DNA of 64,000 nt. Source: Planctomycetaceae bacterium. GTDB lineage: Bacteria; Planctomycetota; Planctomycetia; Pirellulales; Thermoguttaceae. Shown in pieces: positions 27,646 through 36,654 of this stretch. Each line of letters begins with the position of its first letter. Position 1 is the first letter of the stretch. The DNA lies in the NCBI GenBank assembly GCA_009778035.1, contig WRKP01000001.1:60456-124455 (forward strand), in the 5' to 3' direction. Made by a program: the position numbers and the translations under genes. Under the pieces are notes generated by a model, which had not been told where the DNA came from, did not search any database, and saw nothing but the letters and a program-made list of their open reading frames with translations.

Positions 27646-28548
27646 ATGCTCGTCCAATATCTCCGCCTCATCCGCTTTTCGCACACGCTCTTCGCACTGC
27701 CCTTCGCATTGCTTGCCTATTGCATGGCTCTGAAATTGAACTCGACAGATGAAATTCCCTTTCGCGTCCTGGACATCGTCGGTATCTTGCTCTGTATGCT
27801 CTTCGCCCGAAGTGCTGCAATGGGATTTAACCGATTTGCCGACCGAAATATCGACGCCGAAAATCCCCGAACGGCCAACCGACATCTGCCCAGCGGAATG
27901 CTCGCCGCCAAAAATGTGCTCCTATTCACCGCAATCTGTTCCGCCGGTTTCATCGCCTCCACGCTGCTCTTCCTGCCGAATTGGATCCCCCTGCTTGCGT
28001 CCGTGCCCGTCTTGCTGTTCCTGTTCGGATACAGTTACTGCAAACGCTGGACGGTTGCCGCTCATTTTTGGCTCGGTACGGCCCTGATGCTGGCTCCGCT
28101 CGCCGCTTGGGTCGTTGTCCGGCCAGAATTGTTTCCCGTCCCGGTGGCCCCGCTCGTGCTCGGTTTGGGCGTCCTATTTTGGACGGCAGGCTTCGATTTG
28201 ATTTATGCAACCCAAGATGCCGACGTCGACAGGGAGCAAGGCCTGTACAGCATACCGGGCCGATATGGAATTGCCGTTGCGTTTCGCCTGTCGGCAATGT
28301 GTCATGTGGTCGCGGTGTGTTTTTGGGGCAGTTTGCTGTTTGTTTACGAGCCGTTTGGTTGGATTTTTGGCATCGGCATCGGCTTGACGGGCATTATTTT
28401 GGCGATGGAGCATTATTTTGTCAGGCCGGGGCGTGGTCGGCCTGTTGATTTAGAGAAAATCAATATCGCCTTTTTCCACCTGAACGTGCTGGTATCGGTC
28501 GGCCTGGCCGCTCTGGGAATCCTTGAACTCGCCTTGCCGAGCGGCTAA
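27646..28548 (+). CDS. UbiA-family prenyltransferase
   Basis: A 300-residue integral membrane enzyme with about eight or nine helices. The first Mg-diphosphate motif is NRFADRNIDAENPRTANR at about residues 63-80 (N-x3-D-x3-D) and the second is DLIYATQDADVDREQG at about 184-199 (D-x3-D-x3-D). It attaches a polyprenyl chain to an aromatic acceptor. MqnA in this window points to menaquinone made by the futalosine route, so a MqnP-like role is plausible, though 4-hydroxybenzoate or another acceptor cannot be excluded. The start at 27646 fits the family (LRLIRFSHTLFALPF) and the promoter; the reading frame extends upstream through the REP repeat. Confidence 0.9.
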   Translation: MLVQYLRLIRFSHTLFALPFALLAYCMALKLNSTDEIPFRVLDIVGILLCMLFARSAAMGFNRFADRNIDAENPRTANRHLPSGMLAAKNVLLFTAICSAGFIASTLLFLPNWIPLLASVPVLLFLFGYSYCKRWTVAAHFWLGTALMLAPLAAWVVVRPELFPVPVAPLVLGLGVLFWTAGFDLIYATQDADVDREQGLYSIPGRYGIAVAFRLSAMCHVVAVCFWGSLLFVYEPFGWIFGIGIGLTGIILAMEHYFVRPGRGRPVDLEKINIAFFHLNVLVSVGLAALGILELALPSG

Positions 28549-28564
28549 CGGTGCTTACATACTG

Positions 28565-28593
28565 GACATCGCTCGTCGAATCCGCGATAATTC
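28565..28593 (+). promoter_or_regulatory. Promoter of the FAD oxidoreductase gene
   Basis: TGGACA (28565-28570), a 17-base spacer and GATAAT (28588-28593); the predicted +1 is the A of the ATG at 28600. Confidence 0.6.
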
Positions 28594-28599
28594 TCTGCT

Positions 28600-30012
28600 A
28601 TGCAATCCCTTCAAGAACAATACGACCTCGTCGTCATCGGCTCCGGCCTGGCCGGAATGACCGCCGCCAACATTTTAGGACGCGCTAAACACAAAGTCCT
28701 GCTCCTCGAACAACACTTCCAACTCGGCGGACTTGCCACTACCTTCAAACGGCCCGGCGGGATCATCTTCGATGTCTCCCTACACGGCTTTCCCGTCGGG
28801 ATGATCAAAAGTTGCAAACGCTACTGGAATGCCGAAATTGCCGAACGAATCACGCAACTGCCGAAAATCCGATTTGATAATCCGCAATTCCAAATCGAAA
28901 CAACCTTCGACCGCGAAGATTTTACAAAACTGCTCATCGAAAAATTCCAAATACCCGCTGAAAACGTCGTCGGCTTCTTCGATAAAGCCCGAAGTATGTC
29001 CCATTACGATAACGCCAACCTCACCGCCCGGCAACTCTTCGAAGAATTCTTCCCCGGCAGAATGGATGTCGTCCGCCTCTTAATGGAGCCGATTACTTAC
29101 GCCAACGGGTCAACGCTCGACGATCCCGCATTGACATACGGCATCGTCTTTTCCAATTTTATGTCCAAAGGCGTCTACACTTTCCAAGGCGGAACCGACG
29201 TGCTCATCGACTTGATGGAAGCCGAACTCAAAAAAAACGGCGTGGACATCGTCCGAAGTGCAAATGTCAGCCGAATCGTTTGCAATGCAAAAAAAATTAA
29301 CTCCGTCATATTCCGAACCAAAGACGGCGAAAAAACAATCCGTTGCAAGTCGGTGCTATCCAATGCGAATCTCAAAGGAACAATTTTCGATATGGTCGGC
29401 AAAGAGCAATTCGCGGACGACTTTATCGAAGAAGCGGAAGCCGTCCGGCTTAACAATTCAAGCACGCAAGTCTACATCGCTTTGAGCAAAGGATACATGC
29501 TCGACGAAAACCGGTGCGGCGATTTGCTCTTTACATCGACCGCTCCCGAGTTCAGTTCGGAAAAATTGTTGGATAAAAATATAACGAGTCGGACGTTTTC
29601 TTTCTACTATCCCAAGACGCGGCCCGGCACGGATCGCTGCTATATCGTTTCGAGTACCAATGCACACTACGATGATTGGAACGGTCTCGATGCGGAAGAG
29701 TATGCTCGGCGAAAGTCGGAATTAACAGAACAAACGTTGGACTATTTAGAGAAGTATGTCCCGGAGGTCAGGCAAAATTTGGATTGGACGGAGGCGGCAA
29801 CGCCGCGGACGTTTGAGCGTTATACGAAGCATTGGGGCGGTTCGAGTTTTGGCACGAAGTATGAGGGTTTGGCGGTGAGTCGTGGTTTGCCGCAGCAAAT
29901 TGAGGGATTATTTCATTCAGGTAGTGTGGGCATCATCATGTCGGGTTGGCTCGGAGCGGTCAATTACGGCGTAATTGCGGCAAATGATGTCGATGCGTTT
30001 TTGTTGGGTTAG
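28600..30012 (+). CDS. Phytoene-desaturase/CrtISO-like FAD-dependent oxidoreductase
   Basis: A 470-residue flavoprotein. The N-terminal dinucleotide-binding motif is [19 protein letters not shown] (residues 9-27), followed by [18 protein letters not shown] second FAD signature near the C-terminus is [19 protein letters not shown]. The middle resembles carotenoid desaturases and isomerases and related amine-oxidase-fold enzymes. It is 51 bases downstream of the prenyltransferase but has its own promoter. No other carotenoid gene is nearby, so a role in isoprenoid or quinone chemistry is only a guess. Confidence 0.85.
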   Translation: MQSLQEQYDLVVIGSGLAGMTAANILGRAKHKVLLLEQHFQLGGLATTFKRPGGIIFDVSLHGFPVGMIKSCKRYWNAEIAERITQLPKIRFDNPQFQIETTFDREDFTKLLIEKFQIPAENVVGFFDKARSMSHYDNANLTARQLFEEFFPGRMDVVRLLMEPITYANGSTLDDPALTYGIVFSNFMSKGVYTFQGGTDVLIDLMEAELKKNGVDIVRSANVSRIVCNAKKINSVIFRTKDGEKTIRCKSVLSNANLKGTIFDMVGKEQFADDFIEEAEAVRLNNSSTQVYIALSKGYMLDENRCGDLLFTSTAPEFSSEKLLDKNITSRTFSFYYPKTRPGTDRCYIVSSTNAHYDDWNGLDAEEYARRKSELTEQTLDYLEKYVPEVRQNLDWTEAATPRTFERYTKHWGGSSFGTKYEGLAVSRGLPQQIEGLFHSGSVGIIMSGWLGAVNYGVIAANDVDAFLLG

Positions 30013-30083
30013 CCGCCGCACTCCGTGCGGTGCAACTTGCGCACTTTAACCAATTTGTAACCAATTTGGGACGCTCCCTAGTT

Positions 30084-31064
30084 TTACGCCTCCCGAAGCC
30101 GCTGTGCCGCACGCTCCGGCGAAATCGGATTGATGTGCAAGCCCGTCCCCCACTCAAATCCCGCCGCTCGAGCCAAACTCGGTAATATCGAAAAATGCCA
30201 ATGAAATTCCCGCTCCATTCCAAAAGGCTTCGTCTTGAGCACGATGTTATAAGCCAAGGGATCCTTCATCCAAAAGACGGCCTTTTCAAGTCGCGTAATC
30301 GTTCGGTGCAACAATTCCGCCAATTCGCCCAGCCGCGACGTATCCGAACGGTCAAAATCTGCCTCGTGTTGCTTCGGATAAATCTCGATCTCCCCGGCAA
30401 ATCGGCTGACAAACGGACACAGCACAACGAAATGAGCCGTTTCCTCAACAATCCGTTCGCCGCAGCGGATTTCGCTCGCCAACCGCTCGCACCAAAGGCA
30501 GTCCGCACTCGATTTCAGAATCGCGGTCGGCGGCAAAAACGGCAACGCGATGAGTTGACTATGCGAATGCGGAAGCGATGCGCCCGCCGAAGCTCCAACA
30601 TTTTTGAATATTTGCACGAAGGCCCAACGGGAATCCGACCGCAATGTTTGCAAACGCAATCGGTACATTCCCAACATGTCGGCAACTTCGGTATGCGTCA
30701 AACCGCTGATGCTCAAAACATGCCGTGGCGTGTCGATGATCACTTCGTGCAATCCGATGCCGTCGGCCTTCCCGCCGGATTGGAGAAAAGACTGATCGAG
30801 CAAACACGGCGGCACATTCCCGGAAACGACGGCGGGATATTTGTTGGGAACAACCCGAACCGACCAGCCGGGAGTGTTTGGTTTGGAATTTGCATTCCGA
30901 AATGCGGCGGTTTCTGGTGGAGTCAGGGATTCATTGCCTTCGCAGAAGGGGCAAACATCCTTATAGGGCGTATTTTCTATATCGAATTGGTGCGGTCGTT
31001 CGGCGCGTTCTTCGGCAATGATTACCATTCGACCGGTCATCGGGTCTTGTCGGTATTCCGGCAT
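30084..31064 (-). CDS. galT: Galactose-1-phosphate uridylyltransferase
   Basis: Leloir-pathway enzyme exchanging UMP between UDP-glucose and galactose-1-phosphate. Zinc-site CPFCEGNE and the active-site LPHSHSQL (H-x-H-x-Q, the second His being the uridylylated nucleophile) are intact, as are ERPHQFD and VRVVPNKYPAV near the N-terminus. I place the start at 31064 (MPEYRQDPMTGRMV), 326 residues: the -10 box TAGAGT ends 6 bases before it and the family normally starts there. An ATG two codons upstream (31070) would overlap the promoter-start interval. No galK or galE is adjacent. Confidence 0.93.
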   Translation of the reverse strand: MPEYRQDPMTGRMVIIAEERAERPHQFDIENTPYKDVCPFCEGNESLTPPETAAFRNANSKPNTPGWSVRVVPNKYPAVVSGNVPPCLLDQSFLQSGGKADGIGLHEVIIDTPRHVLSISGLTHTEVADMLGMYRLRLQTLRSDSRWAFVQIFKNVGASAGASLPHSHSQLIALPFLPPTAILKSSADCLWCERLASEIRCGERIVEETAHFVVLCPFVSRFAGEIEIYPKQHEADFDRSDTSRLGELAELLHRTITRLEKAVFWMKDPLAYNIVLKTKPFGMEREFHWHFSILPSLARAAGFEWGTGLHINPISPERAAQRLREA

Positions 31065-31070
31065 TCGCAT

Positions 31071-31099
31071 ACTCTAGCATAGGTCGTGAGCGGGGTCAA
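31071..31099 (-). promoter_or_regulatory. Promoter of galT
   Basis: Minus strand: TTGACC (31094-31099), a 17-base spacer and TAGAGT (31071-31076). The +1 coincides with the ATG at 31064. Confidence 0.6.
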
Positions 31100-31252
31100 G
31101 GTTGCCGGAGGGTTACGCCCCCTGTTCCTCCCCCGACTGAATAAATTTGCACTCATCAACCGTCACATCGTATGATTGATGTGTAACAATGATTTTCGAG
31201 ATTTCAATTTCCATGTCATTTTTGTCGACAATCCAACCCGCAAACCTTTAAC

Positions 31253-31771
31253 ATGAGCAATGAAAAAGCCGATATAACGACGTATGGTGCGTCCTCGCAA
31301 GGAAGTGGATACAAGTACCTACACCGGAAGACGTTCATCAAATTGGCGATTACTGGCACATCGGGAAGCGGAAAAACTTATTCTGCCCTTCGGTTAGCAC
31401 GGGGACTCGTCGGCGAAAAGGGGCGCATTGCGTTCATTGATACGGAGAACGGGTCGGCAACGTTGTATGATACCCTGACAGACTTCGACCATTGCGAAAT
31501 TCAGCCGAACACCAGCGGTAAGTTCACTTACAAGGATTTCATTGCCAAAGTGCAAGAAGCCGAACAAATGGGTTACGATTGTGTGGTCATTGATTCAGCA
31601 ACACATCTGTGGCAGGGCATCCTCGCCGACAAGGAAAACCTCGACCTGCAAGGAAAAGGCAATTCCTTCACGAATTGGGCGCAGCCGACGAAAGATTTCA
31701 ATGCTACCATTCAAAAATTCCTTCAATCACAAACCCAATGTGGGACGGTATTTCGGCAGAGTTCCCGATAG
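31253..31771 (+). pseudogene. Truncated phage-type RecA-like AAA ATPase
   Basis: The N-terminal ~165 residues look like a phage single-strand annealing or recombination ATPase (AAA_24/Sak4 type): Walker A ITGTSGSGKTYSALRLARG, FIDTENGSATLY, Walker B CVVIDSATHLWQGI. After TIQKFLQS the frame is lost and ends QSSR. The usual C-terminal part is missing. What follows in another frame is a piece of a different protein. I read this as the first of three fragments of a decayed phage recombination module, though a short functional product cannot be ruled out. Confidence 0.65.
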
Positions 31772-31944
31772 AAGAGTATGATCGGCAAGCCGAGATAGAG
31801 AACGTCAGGCGGCTTATAGATGAAGGCTACTTTTCGATGGATGATTACAAGGAAGCCATGCGGTTATATGGTGTACAAAAAGTGAGCGATCTTTCCGAAG
31901 CAGGATTTGAATCGTTTGCACTAGCCGGAACCAATTACCCGTGA
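31742..31944 (+). pseudogene. Orphan C-terminal fragment (unknown phage-like protein)
   Basis: A frame +1 to the ATPase fragment encodes EYDRQAEIENVRRLIDEGYF and KEAMRLYGVQKVSDLSEAGF and then stops. It has a coding look (amphipathic, no low complexity) but no start of its own. It resembles the tail of a phage replication or recombination protein; I cannot name the family. Confidence 0.4.
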
Positions 31945-32230
31945 GGCGATAGTAGGCTATTTAACCCAGTGCCCGAAGATCGGCATGGTGCGTGCGGAAG
32001 AGATTTACAACAAACTCGGACATGATTGCATCGTTCAAGTCAAAGCCGACCCGAGTGTACTGCGTAAAATCAAAGGATTGCATTACGAACATCAGCAAGC
32101 AATCAAGAATTTCCTCTGTGCAAAAGAAACAAAAGAAAAATCGACGCTGGAATTGCAATCGCTCCTCAAAGGTTGGGCTTTCTCTATTGCCAAAGCGAAA
32201 AAGATTTACACAAAATTTTATTTTATATGA
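31925..32230 (+). pseudogene. RecD2-like helicase N-terminal fragment
   Basis: An open frame without a proper start encodes ITREAIVGYLTQCPKIGMVR, AEEIYNKLGHDCIVQVKADP and SVLRKIKGLHYEHQQAIKNF, then LQSLLKGWAFSIAKAKKIYT. This matches the helix-hairpin-helix N-terminal region of RecD2-type ATP-dependent DNA helicases (the I-x-G-x-G..A..I...G pattern and the ..L...G.S...A..IY.KY repeat). All helicase motifs are absent, so it is a remnant. Confidence 0.6.
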
Positions 32231-32334
32231 GCCTTGCACATTCCACAGTGCTCTTGGCGATTCAAAAATGCCTTGTTTTGAGGGTGCAAACGGTATTGGA
32301 GCAGAATTGTGTGGTTATTTCGTGGTCGGAAAAC

Positions 32335-32406
32335 CCAGAGGTTTACGCCCCCGGCTCGTGCACTCACGCCCCAGGCTCTTGCGAACTCCCTGCCAAACAG
32401 TACAAT
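32335..32406 (+). promoter_or_regulatory. REP-like repeats supplying the -35 of the prmC promoter
   Basis: Two half-palindromes (TTTACGCCCCCGGCTCGTGC and CTCACGCCCCAGGCTCTTGCG) end in TTGCGA (32379-32384), which stands 16 bases from TACAAT (32401-32406). A second -10-like TAGAAT is at 32417-32422. The leader would be about 27 bases. Confidence 0.5.
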
Positions 32407-32439
32407 GCCAATACCGTAGAATCACTTTGTCCCAGCAAC

Positions 32440-33306
32440 ATGCCAGCAGAAGAACCATGGACCGTCAACCGCCTGCTGACCTGGACACGCGGGTTTTTCC
32501 AAAACAAAGGAATCGAAAAACCACAGTTGGAAGCAGAAATCCTACTGGCCCAGGCGATGAACTTCAAACGCATCGAACTCTATACCGCCTTCGAGAAAGA
32601 ACCCACCGAAACACAACGGGCCGCCTTTCGCGATTTCGTTAAACGCCGGGGAAACGGTGAGCCTACCGCCTATCTGACCGGACATAAAGAATTTTATTCG
32701 CTTCCATTCCAAGTCGATAAGCACGTCTTAATTCCCCGACCGGAAACCGAAGATTTGGTTCTGCAAGCATTGGACAAAATCAAACTCTGCGAACACGCAC
32801 CGACGATTGCCGACGTCGGAACCGGCAGCGGAATCATCGCAATTACGCTGGCCAAACATCTGCCCAAGCATCTGTCGGCAACGAAAATCATTGCCGTCGA
32901 TATTTCTTCCGAGGCGTTGGATATTGCCCGCCGCAATGCGGCATCGCTCGGCGTCGCGGACCGAATCGAATTTCGCCAATCCGATTTGCTTGAAATTGTC
33001 CCGGAGAAGTTGGATATTATCGTCAGCAATCCGCCGTATGTCAGCGAATCGGAATACGACGCGTTGCCGACGGATGTCAAGAACTTTGAACCGCGTGGTG
33101 CGTTGCTTGCGGGAGCGACGGGAACTGAAATTATTGAGCGGTTGATTCCGCAGTCGGCAGAGCGGCTGCAAGTCGGCGGGCATCTTTTGATGGAAATTAG
33201 TCCGATGATTGCCGACGCGGTGGCGAAAATGCTGCAAGATTGGAATGATGTGCAGATTCTGCCGGATTCGTTCGGCCGACAGCGGATTGTCTGCGGCGTG
33301 AGGTAA
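32440..33306 (+). CDS. prmC: Peptide chain release factor N5-glutamine methyltransferase
   Basis: SAM-dependent enzyme that methylates the GGQ glutamine of release factors. 288 residues from the ATG at 32440 (MPAEEPWTVNRLLTW). Helical N-terminal domain, LIPRPETEDLV, SAM motif I IADVGTGSGIIAITLAKHL and the catalytic IIVSNPPYVSESEYD. The reading frame is open upstream through the RecD2 remnant, but the family N-terminus and the promoter place the start here. prfA is not adjacent. Confidence 0.94.
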   Translation: MPAEEPWTVNRLLTWTRGFFQNKGIEKPQLEAEILLAQAMNFKRIELYTAFEKEPTETQRAAFRDFVKRRGNGEPTAYLTGHKEFYSLPFQVDKHVLIPRPETEDLVLQALDKIKLCEHAPTIADVGTGSGIIAITLAKHLPKHLSATKIIAVDISSEALDIARRNAASLGVADRIEFRQSDLLEIVPEKLDIIVSNPPYVSESEYDALPTDVKNFEPRGALLAGATGTEIIERLIPQSAERLQVGGHLLMEISPMIADAVAKMLQDWNDVQILPDSFGRQRIVCGVR

Positions 33307-33376
33307 CGGCCTGCGACGATATTTTTGCCGGTTCTTGCAAAAAAATGAAACCCATATAGAATACACGCTTATATTA

Positions 33377-33497
33377 GACTTGTTCGGGAACCGTCATTCC
33401 GGCGCAAGCCGGAATCCAGGCACAGCGAGTGATGTCGGCTCCACTGGATTCCGGCTTACGCCGGAATGACGATTTTGAGGGTTTACGAACAAGTCCG
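33377..33497. repeat. MITE-like repeat, second end type
   Basis: About 121 bases. The ends GACTTGTTCGGGAACCGTC and (reverse complement) GGACTTGTTCGTAAACCCTC are inverted, and both lead into TCATTCCGGCG-AAGCCGGAATCCAG hairpins. No ORF. Confidence 0.85.
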
Positions 33498-33547
33498 TTA
33501 CGTATGTTCTCCTAAAATAACCCCTATCCGGCAAAACACTACGGTCG

Positions 33548-35107
33548 ATGATCAACAGCATTAAGGAAGCCTTTGCCCCCATCGTACCGATTGCCGCCCT
33601 CGTCGTCGTCCTGCACTGGATGACCGGCTTTATGCAGCCCGGGTATATGGCCTACTGGCTCGTCGGCTCCTTTCTCGCCGGAACGGGATTGCTCTTCTTC
33701 CTCCGGGGCGTTGACCTCTGCCTGATTCCTATGGGCGAACTCATCGGAAAACGATTTCTCTTCCTGCCAGGAATGATCGCTCTGTGCATCGTCGTGTTCC
33801 TCATCGGTTTTCTCGCCTGTATGGCCGACCCCAGCGTTGCCGTCCTCAACCGCGAAGTTGCTAAAGTTGCCGGTGGGTCGGGACCGCCCGCCTGGGCCGT
33901 GATGGCCGTCGTGATGTCCGGCATCGGCGTACTGCTCCTGGCTGCCATCCTGCGAATCGTATGGAACATTCATCCCGCCCAAATGCTCGGCGGTATTGTG
34001 ATACTCGCCCTGATTCTCGCTGTCATTTCAACGCTCGTCGGTGTCGAGGATTTTGTGCCCCTGGCACTCGATTCCGGCGGCGTCGCGACCGGCCCGCTGA
34101 CCGTCCCCTTTTTCCTTGCCATCGGATTGGGATTCGTCTCGAACATCGCAGGCCGTTCCGCTTCGACCGACGGCTTCGGATTGCTGGGAATCGTCGTTTG
34201 GGGGCCAATTCTCGGCGTTCTGCTCCTCGGTTTAGCCTGGGGGAAAGGAACGGAGCCGCAACCGGAAGATCACGACCACAACCACGACCTCCCAGTTACA
34301 GCCCTGGTTGAGCCTCATATTGAAACTCATAATGATACTGATACGGACCACGCTGACCTTGCCGAACCCGAACCGCCGCCGACCTTTTCCACCGTGCTCC
34401 GCAACTTCGTCCAGTTGGGCGAAACAACCATCGGCGTGCTACAAGGCTTGGTGCCCCTGCTCATCATCGGCTGGGGCATCGGCGTCGTTCCGTCAAAAGT
34501 TTCCCGAGAATACCAAATGAAACTGCTGATGGGAGCCTTTTGGACGCTCCTCGGCCTCATCGTGTTTTTGCAGGCGGTCAACATCGGATTTGCACCGGTC
34601 GCAGAGCAGTTAGGCTGCTCGCTGGCCGGTATTTGGTCGGGCTGGGCGTTAGTCCCGGCGGGATTATTGCTCGGGCTGTCCGTGGGATTGGCGGAACCTT
34701 CCGTGCATGTGCTGTGCAAGCAGGTCGAGGAAGTTACGGACGGGGCAATTCCCGGAAAGTTGCTGCTGGTTTTGATGGCGTGCGGCGTCGCACTAGCCGG
34801 AGCGATTGGAATGACAAAACTTGTGCTTGGTCTTTCGATACTTTGGATCGTGATACCGGGTTACATTATAATTATTGCGTTAAGTTATTTTTGTTCGAAG
34901 ATGTTCGCGTCGATTGCATACGATGCGAGCACCGTGGTAACGGGCCCTGTTTTGGTCGCGTTTTTGATGATTCTCGTCGCGAATGCGGCGGATCCGTTGG
35001 GACGTGACCCGCTTTTGGACGGTTTCGGTTTCGTGGCGACTGTCGCGATGGTTCCGATTCTCGTCGTTATGGCGATGGGAGCGTATGTCGAACGGCGTAA
35101 ACGTTAG
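33548..35107 (+). CDS. DUF1538 integral membrane protein (probable transporter)
   Basis: A 519-residue protein with roughly 12-14 TM helices in two homologous halves, separated by a cytoplasmic His/Asp/Glu-rich linker at about residues 235-280 (EDHDHNHD...NDTDTDHADLAEPEP). Repeated signatures ADPSVAVLNREV and AEPSVHVLCKQV mark the two halves; VATGPLTVPFFLA and VVTGPVLVAFLMI are the second pair. DUF1538 proteins have been linked to cation/proton antiport in the two-gene UmpAB form; here both halves are one chain. The PII-like gene 48 bases downstream would control it. The function is inferred. Confidence 0.85.
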   Translation: MINSIKEAFAPIVPIAALVVVLHWMTGFMQPGYMAYWLVGSFLAGTGLLFFLRGVDLCLIPMGELIGKRFLFLPGMIALCIVVFLIGFLACMADPSVAVLNREVAKVAGGSGPPAWAVMAVVMSGIGVLLLAAILRIVWNIHPAQMLGGIVILALILAVISTLVGVEDFVPLALDSGGVATGPLTVPFFLAIGLGFVSNIAGRSASTDGFGLLGIVVWGPILGVLLLGLAWGKGTEPQPEDHDHNHDLPVTALVEPHIETHNDTDTDHADLAEPEPPPTFSTVLRNFVQLGETTIGVLQGLVPLLIIGWGIGVVPSKVSREYQMKLLMGAFWTLLGLIVFLQAVNIGFAPVAEQLGCSLAGIWSGWALVPAGLLLGLSVGLAEPSVHVLCKQVEEVTDGAIPGKLLLVLMACGVALAGAIGMTKLVLGLSILWIVIPGYIIIIALSYFCSKMFASIAYDASTVVTGPVLVAFLMILVANAADPLGRDPLLDGFGFVATVAMVPILVVMAMGAYVERRKR

Positions 35108-35155
35108 CCGCGTCGCCTGCGGCGCGATGGAAATACAATCATTGGAGAAACAACC

Positions 35156-35494
35156 ATGAATTTAGAACCAGGATACGAATTGATCATCACGGTCGTCAAC
35201 AAAGGCTGGTCGGACAAGGTCATCAAAGCGGGCCGGGAGGCTGGTGCGCAGGGAGCGACGATATTGCATGCCCGCGGCAGCGGTTTGCATCACGATTTCG
35301 TGAGTTTTTTGGGCATCGCCATTGAGCCGGAGAAGGAATTGGTGCTCAATGTGGTGCCGGGCGAAAAGTCGGAGCGCATTGTCTCGGCAATATCGGAGGC
35401 GATCAATTTGACGGCACCGGGCACGGGCATCACGATGGTGATACCGCTACGCGGCGTGTCGGGCCTGTTCAAGCCGAAGGAATCGGAACAGTGA
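35156..35494 (+). CDS. PII-family (GlnB-like) regulatory protein
   Basis: A 112-residue ferredoxin-like trimer-forming protein: YELIITVVNKGWSDKVIKAG, then GAQGATILHARGSG in the T-loop entry, LGIAIEPEKELVLNVVPGE and the C-terminal GITMVIPLRGVSGL. It lacks the T-loop Tyr of GlnB/GlnK uridylylation. Its place directly after the DUF1538 gene, with a GGAGAAACAACC site, indicates a dedicated regulator of that transporter, as GlnK regulates AmtB. The nucleotide or metabolite it senses is unknown. Confidence 0.88.
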   Translation: MNLEPGYELIITVVNKGWSDKVIKAGREAGAQGATILHARGSGLHHDFVSFLGIAIEPEKELVLNVVPGEKSERIVSAISEAINLTAPGTGITMVIPLRGVSGLFKPKESEQ

Positions 35495-35496
35495 AC

Positions 35497-35565
35497 AAGA
35501 GCCGGGGGCGTCAGCCCCCGCGGGTTGTTTCGACGTGGATTCACCCGGGGGCTTACGCCCCGCTT
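35497..35565. repeat. Paired REP-like palindromes (BIME-like unit, inverse copy)
   Basis: Reverse-complement copy of the unit at 9217-9283: AGCCGGGGGCGTCAGCCCCC, spacer with TTCGACGTGGATTCA, then CCCGGGGGCTTACGCCCC. It lies after the PII gene and just before the fba promoter. Confidence 0.85.
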
Positions 35566-35592
35566 ACACACCCGAAACGTTTACGGTACAAT
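35564..35592 (+). promoter_or_regulatory. Promoter of fba
   Basis: TTACAC (35564-35569), a 17-base spacer and TACAAT (35587-35592). The first bases overlap the end of the REP-like unit. The leader of ~32 bases carries AGAGGAG. Confidence 0.55.
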
Positions 35593-35630
35593 GACATTTT
35601 ACCAAACAAACAACAGAGGAGTCGCTTTCA

Positions 35631-36641
35631 ATGATCGTTACCACCAAAGACTTATTCCAACACGCCTACGGAAAGTATGCCATCGGAGCCTATAACATCA
35701 ACAACCTTGAACAAACCGTCGGCTTGTTTCGTGGTAATCTCGGAAAGAAAGGCAGCAACGACGATCCCATCGACGGCAATGTCAGTGCTCCCTTCATTCT
35801 CCAACTTTCCCGAGGAGCAAGAGGATACAGCGATAAACGGATGCTCGAATCCCTCATTCGAGCCGCCGATGAAGTGTTTCCCGACGCAATTTTTGCCGTC
35901 CATCTCGACCACGGCACTGAAGAAGCCTGTTATGATTGCATTGAAAGCGGATTCTACAGTTCCGTAATGATTGATGCCTCGCACTACGAATTTGAAAAGA
36001 ACGTCGAAATCACCAAACGCGTTGTGGATCGTGCTCATACCGAAGGAATCGTCGTCGAAGCCGAACTCGGCCAACTCGGCGGCGTCGAAGAAGACATTGT
36101 CGGAAGCGTTAAATTGACCGATCCCGACCAAGCGGCGGAATTTATCGAAAAAACCGGTGTGGACTCGCTGGCGATCGCTATCGGAACATCGCACGGTGCA
36201 TTCAAATTTTCCGGCACGCAGGGCTTGCATTACGATGTGCTCGAAAAAATCCAAAAAGTCGTACCGGCCAAGTTCCCGCTCGTGATGCATGGGAGCAGCA
36301 GCGTGCCGAAAGATTGGGTTGACCGCATTAACAATGCAGGCGGGAAACTGAAAGATGCAAGCGGCGTGGATGAAAAGCAGTATTTGCCTGCCGCGAAGAT
36401 GGGCGTAACGAAAATTAACATTGATACGGACGGTCGGCTTGTTTGGTGTGCGATTCACCGGGAGCATTTCCGTGACCAGCCGGAAGATTTTGACTTGCGT
36501 CCTCCGGGAAAGACGTTTATGCAAGCGTATGCGGAGTACATTATTCACAAAAACACGATGTTAGGCAGTGCGGGCCAACTGGAGGGAGCGAGAAAATCGC
36601 TGCCCGGCAAGTCCGGCTGCGGCTGTGCGTGCTCGCGATAG
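35631..36641 (+). CDS. fba: Class II fructose-bisphosphate aldolase
   Basis: Zinc-dependent glycolytic/gluconeogenic aldolase, 336 residues. Metal and substrate residues are visible: FAVHLDHGTEEAC (Asp/His near 91-94), VVEAELGQLGGVEED, AIAIGTSHGAFKF with the zinc His, VMHGSSSVP with another His, and KINIDTDGRLVW for phosphate binding. The tail GKSGCGCACSR is cysteine-rich, which is not part of the catalytic core. The start has an AGAGGAG site. The gene is downstream of its own promoter and unconnected to the PII operon. Confidence 0.95.
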   Translation: MIVTTKDLFQHAYGKYAIGAYNINNLEQTVGLFRGNLGKKGSNDDPIDGNVSAPFILQLSRGARGYSDKRMLESLIRAADEVFPDAIFAVHLDHGTEEACYDCIESGFYSSVMIDASHYEFEKNVEITKRVVDRAHTEGIVVEAELGQLGGVEEDIVGSVKLTDPDQAAEFIEKTGVDSLAIAIGTSHGAFKFSGTQGLHYDVLEKIQKVVPAKFPLVMHGSSSVPKDWVDRINNAGGKLKDASGVDEKQYLPAAKMGVTKINIDTDGRLVWCAIHREHFRDQPEDFDLRPPGKTFMQAYAEYIIHKNTMLGSAGQLEGARKSLPGKSGCGCACSR

Positions 36642-36654
36642 TGTGCCCGTCTGA

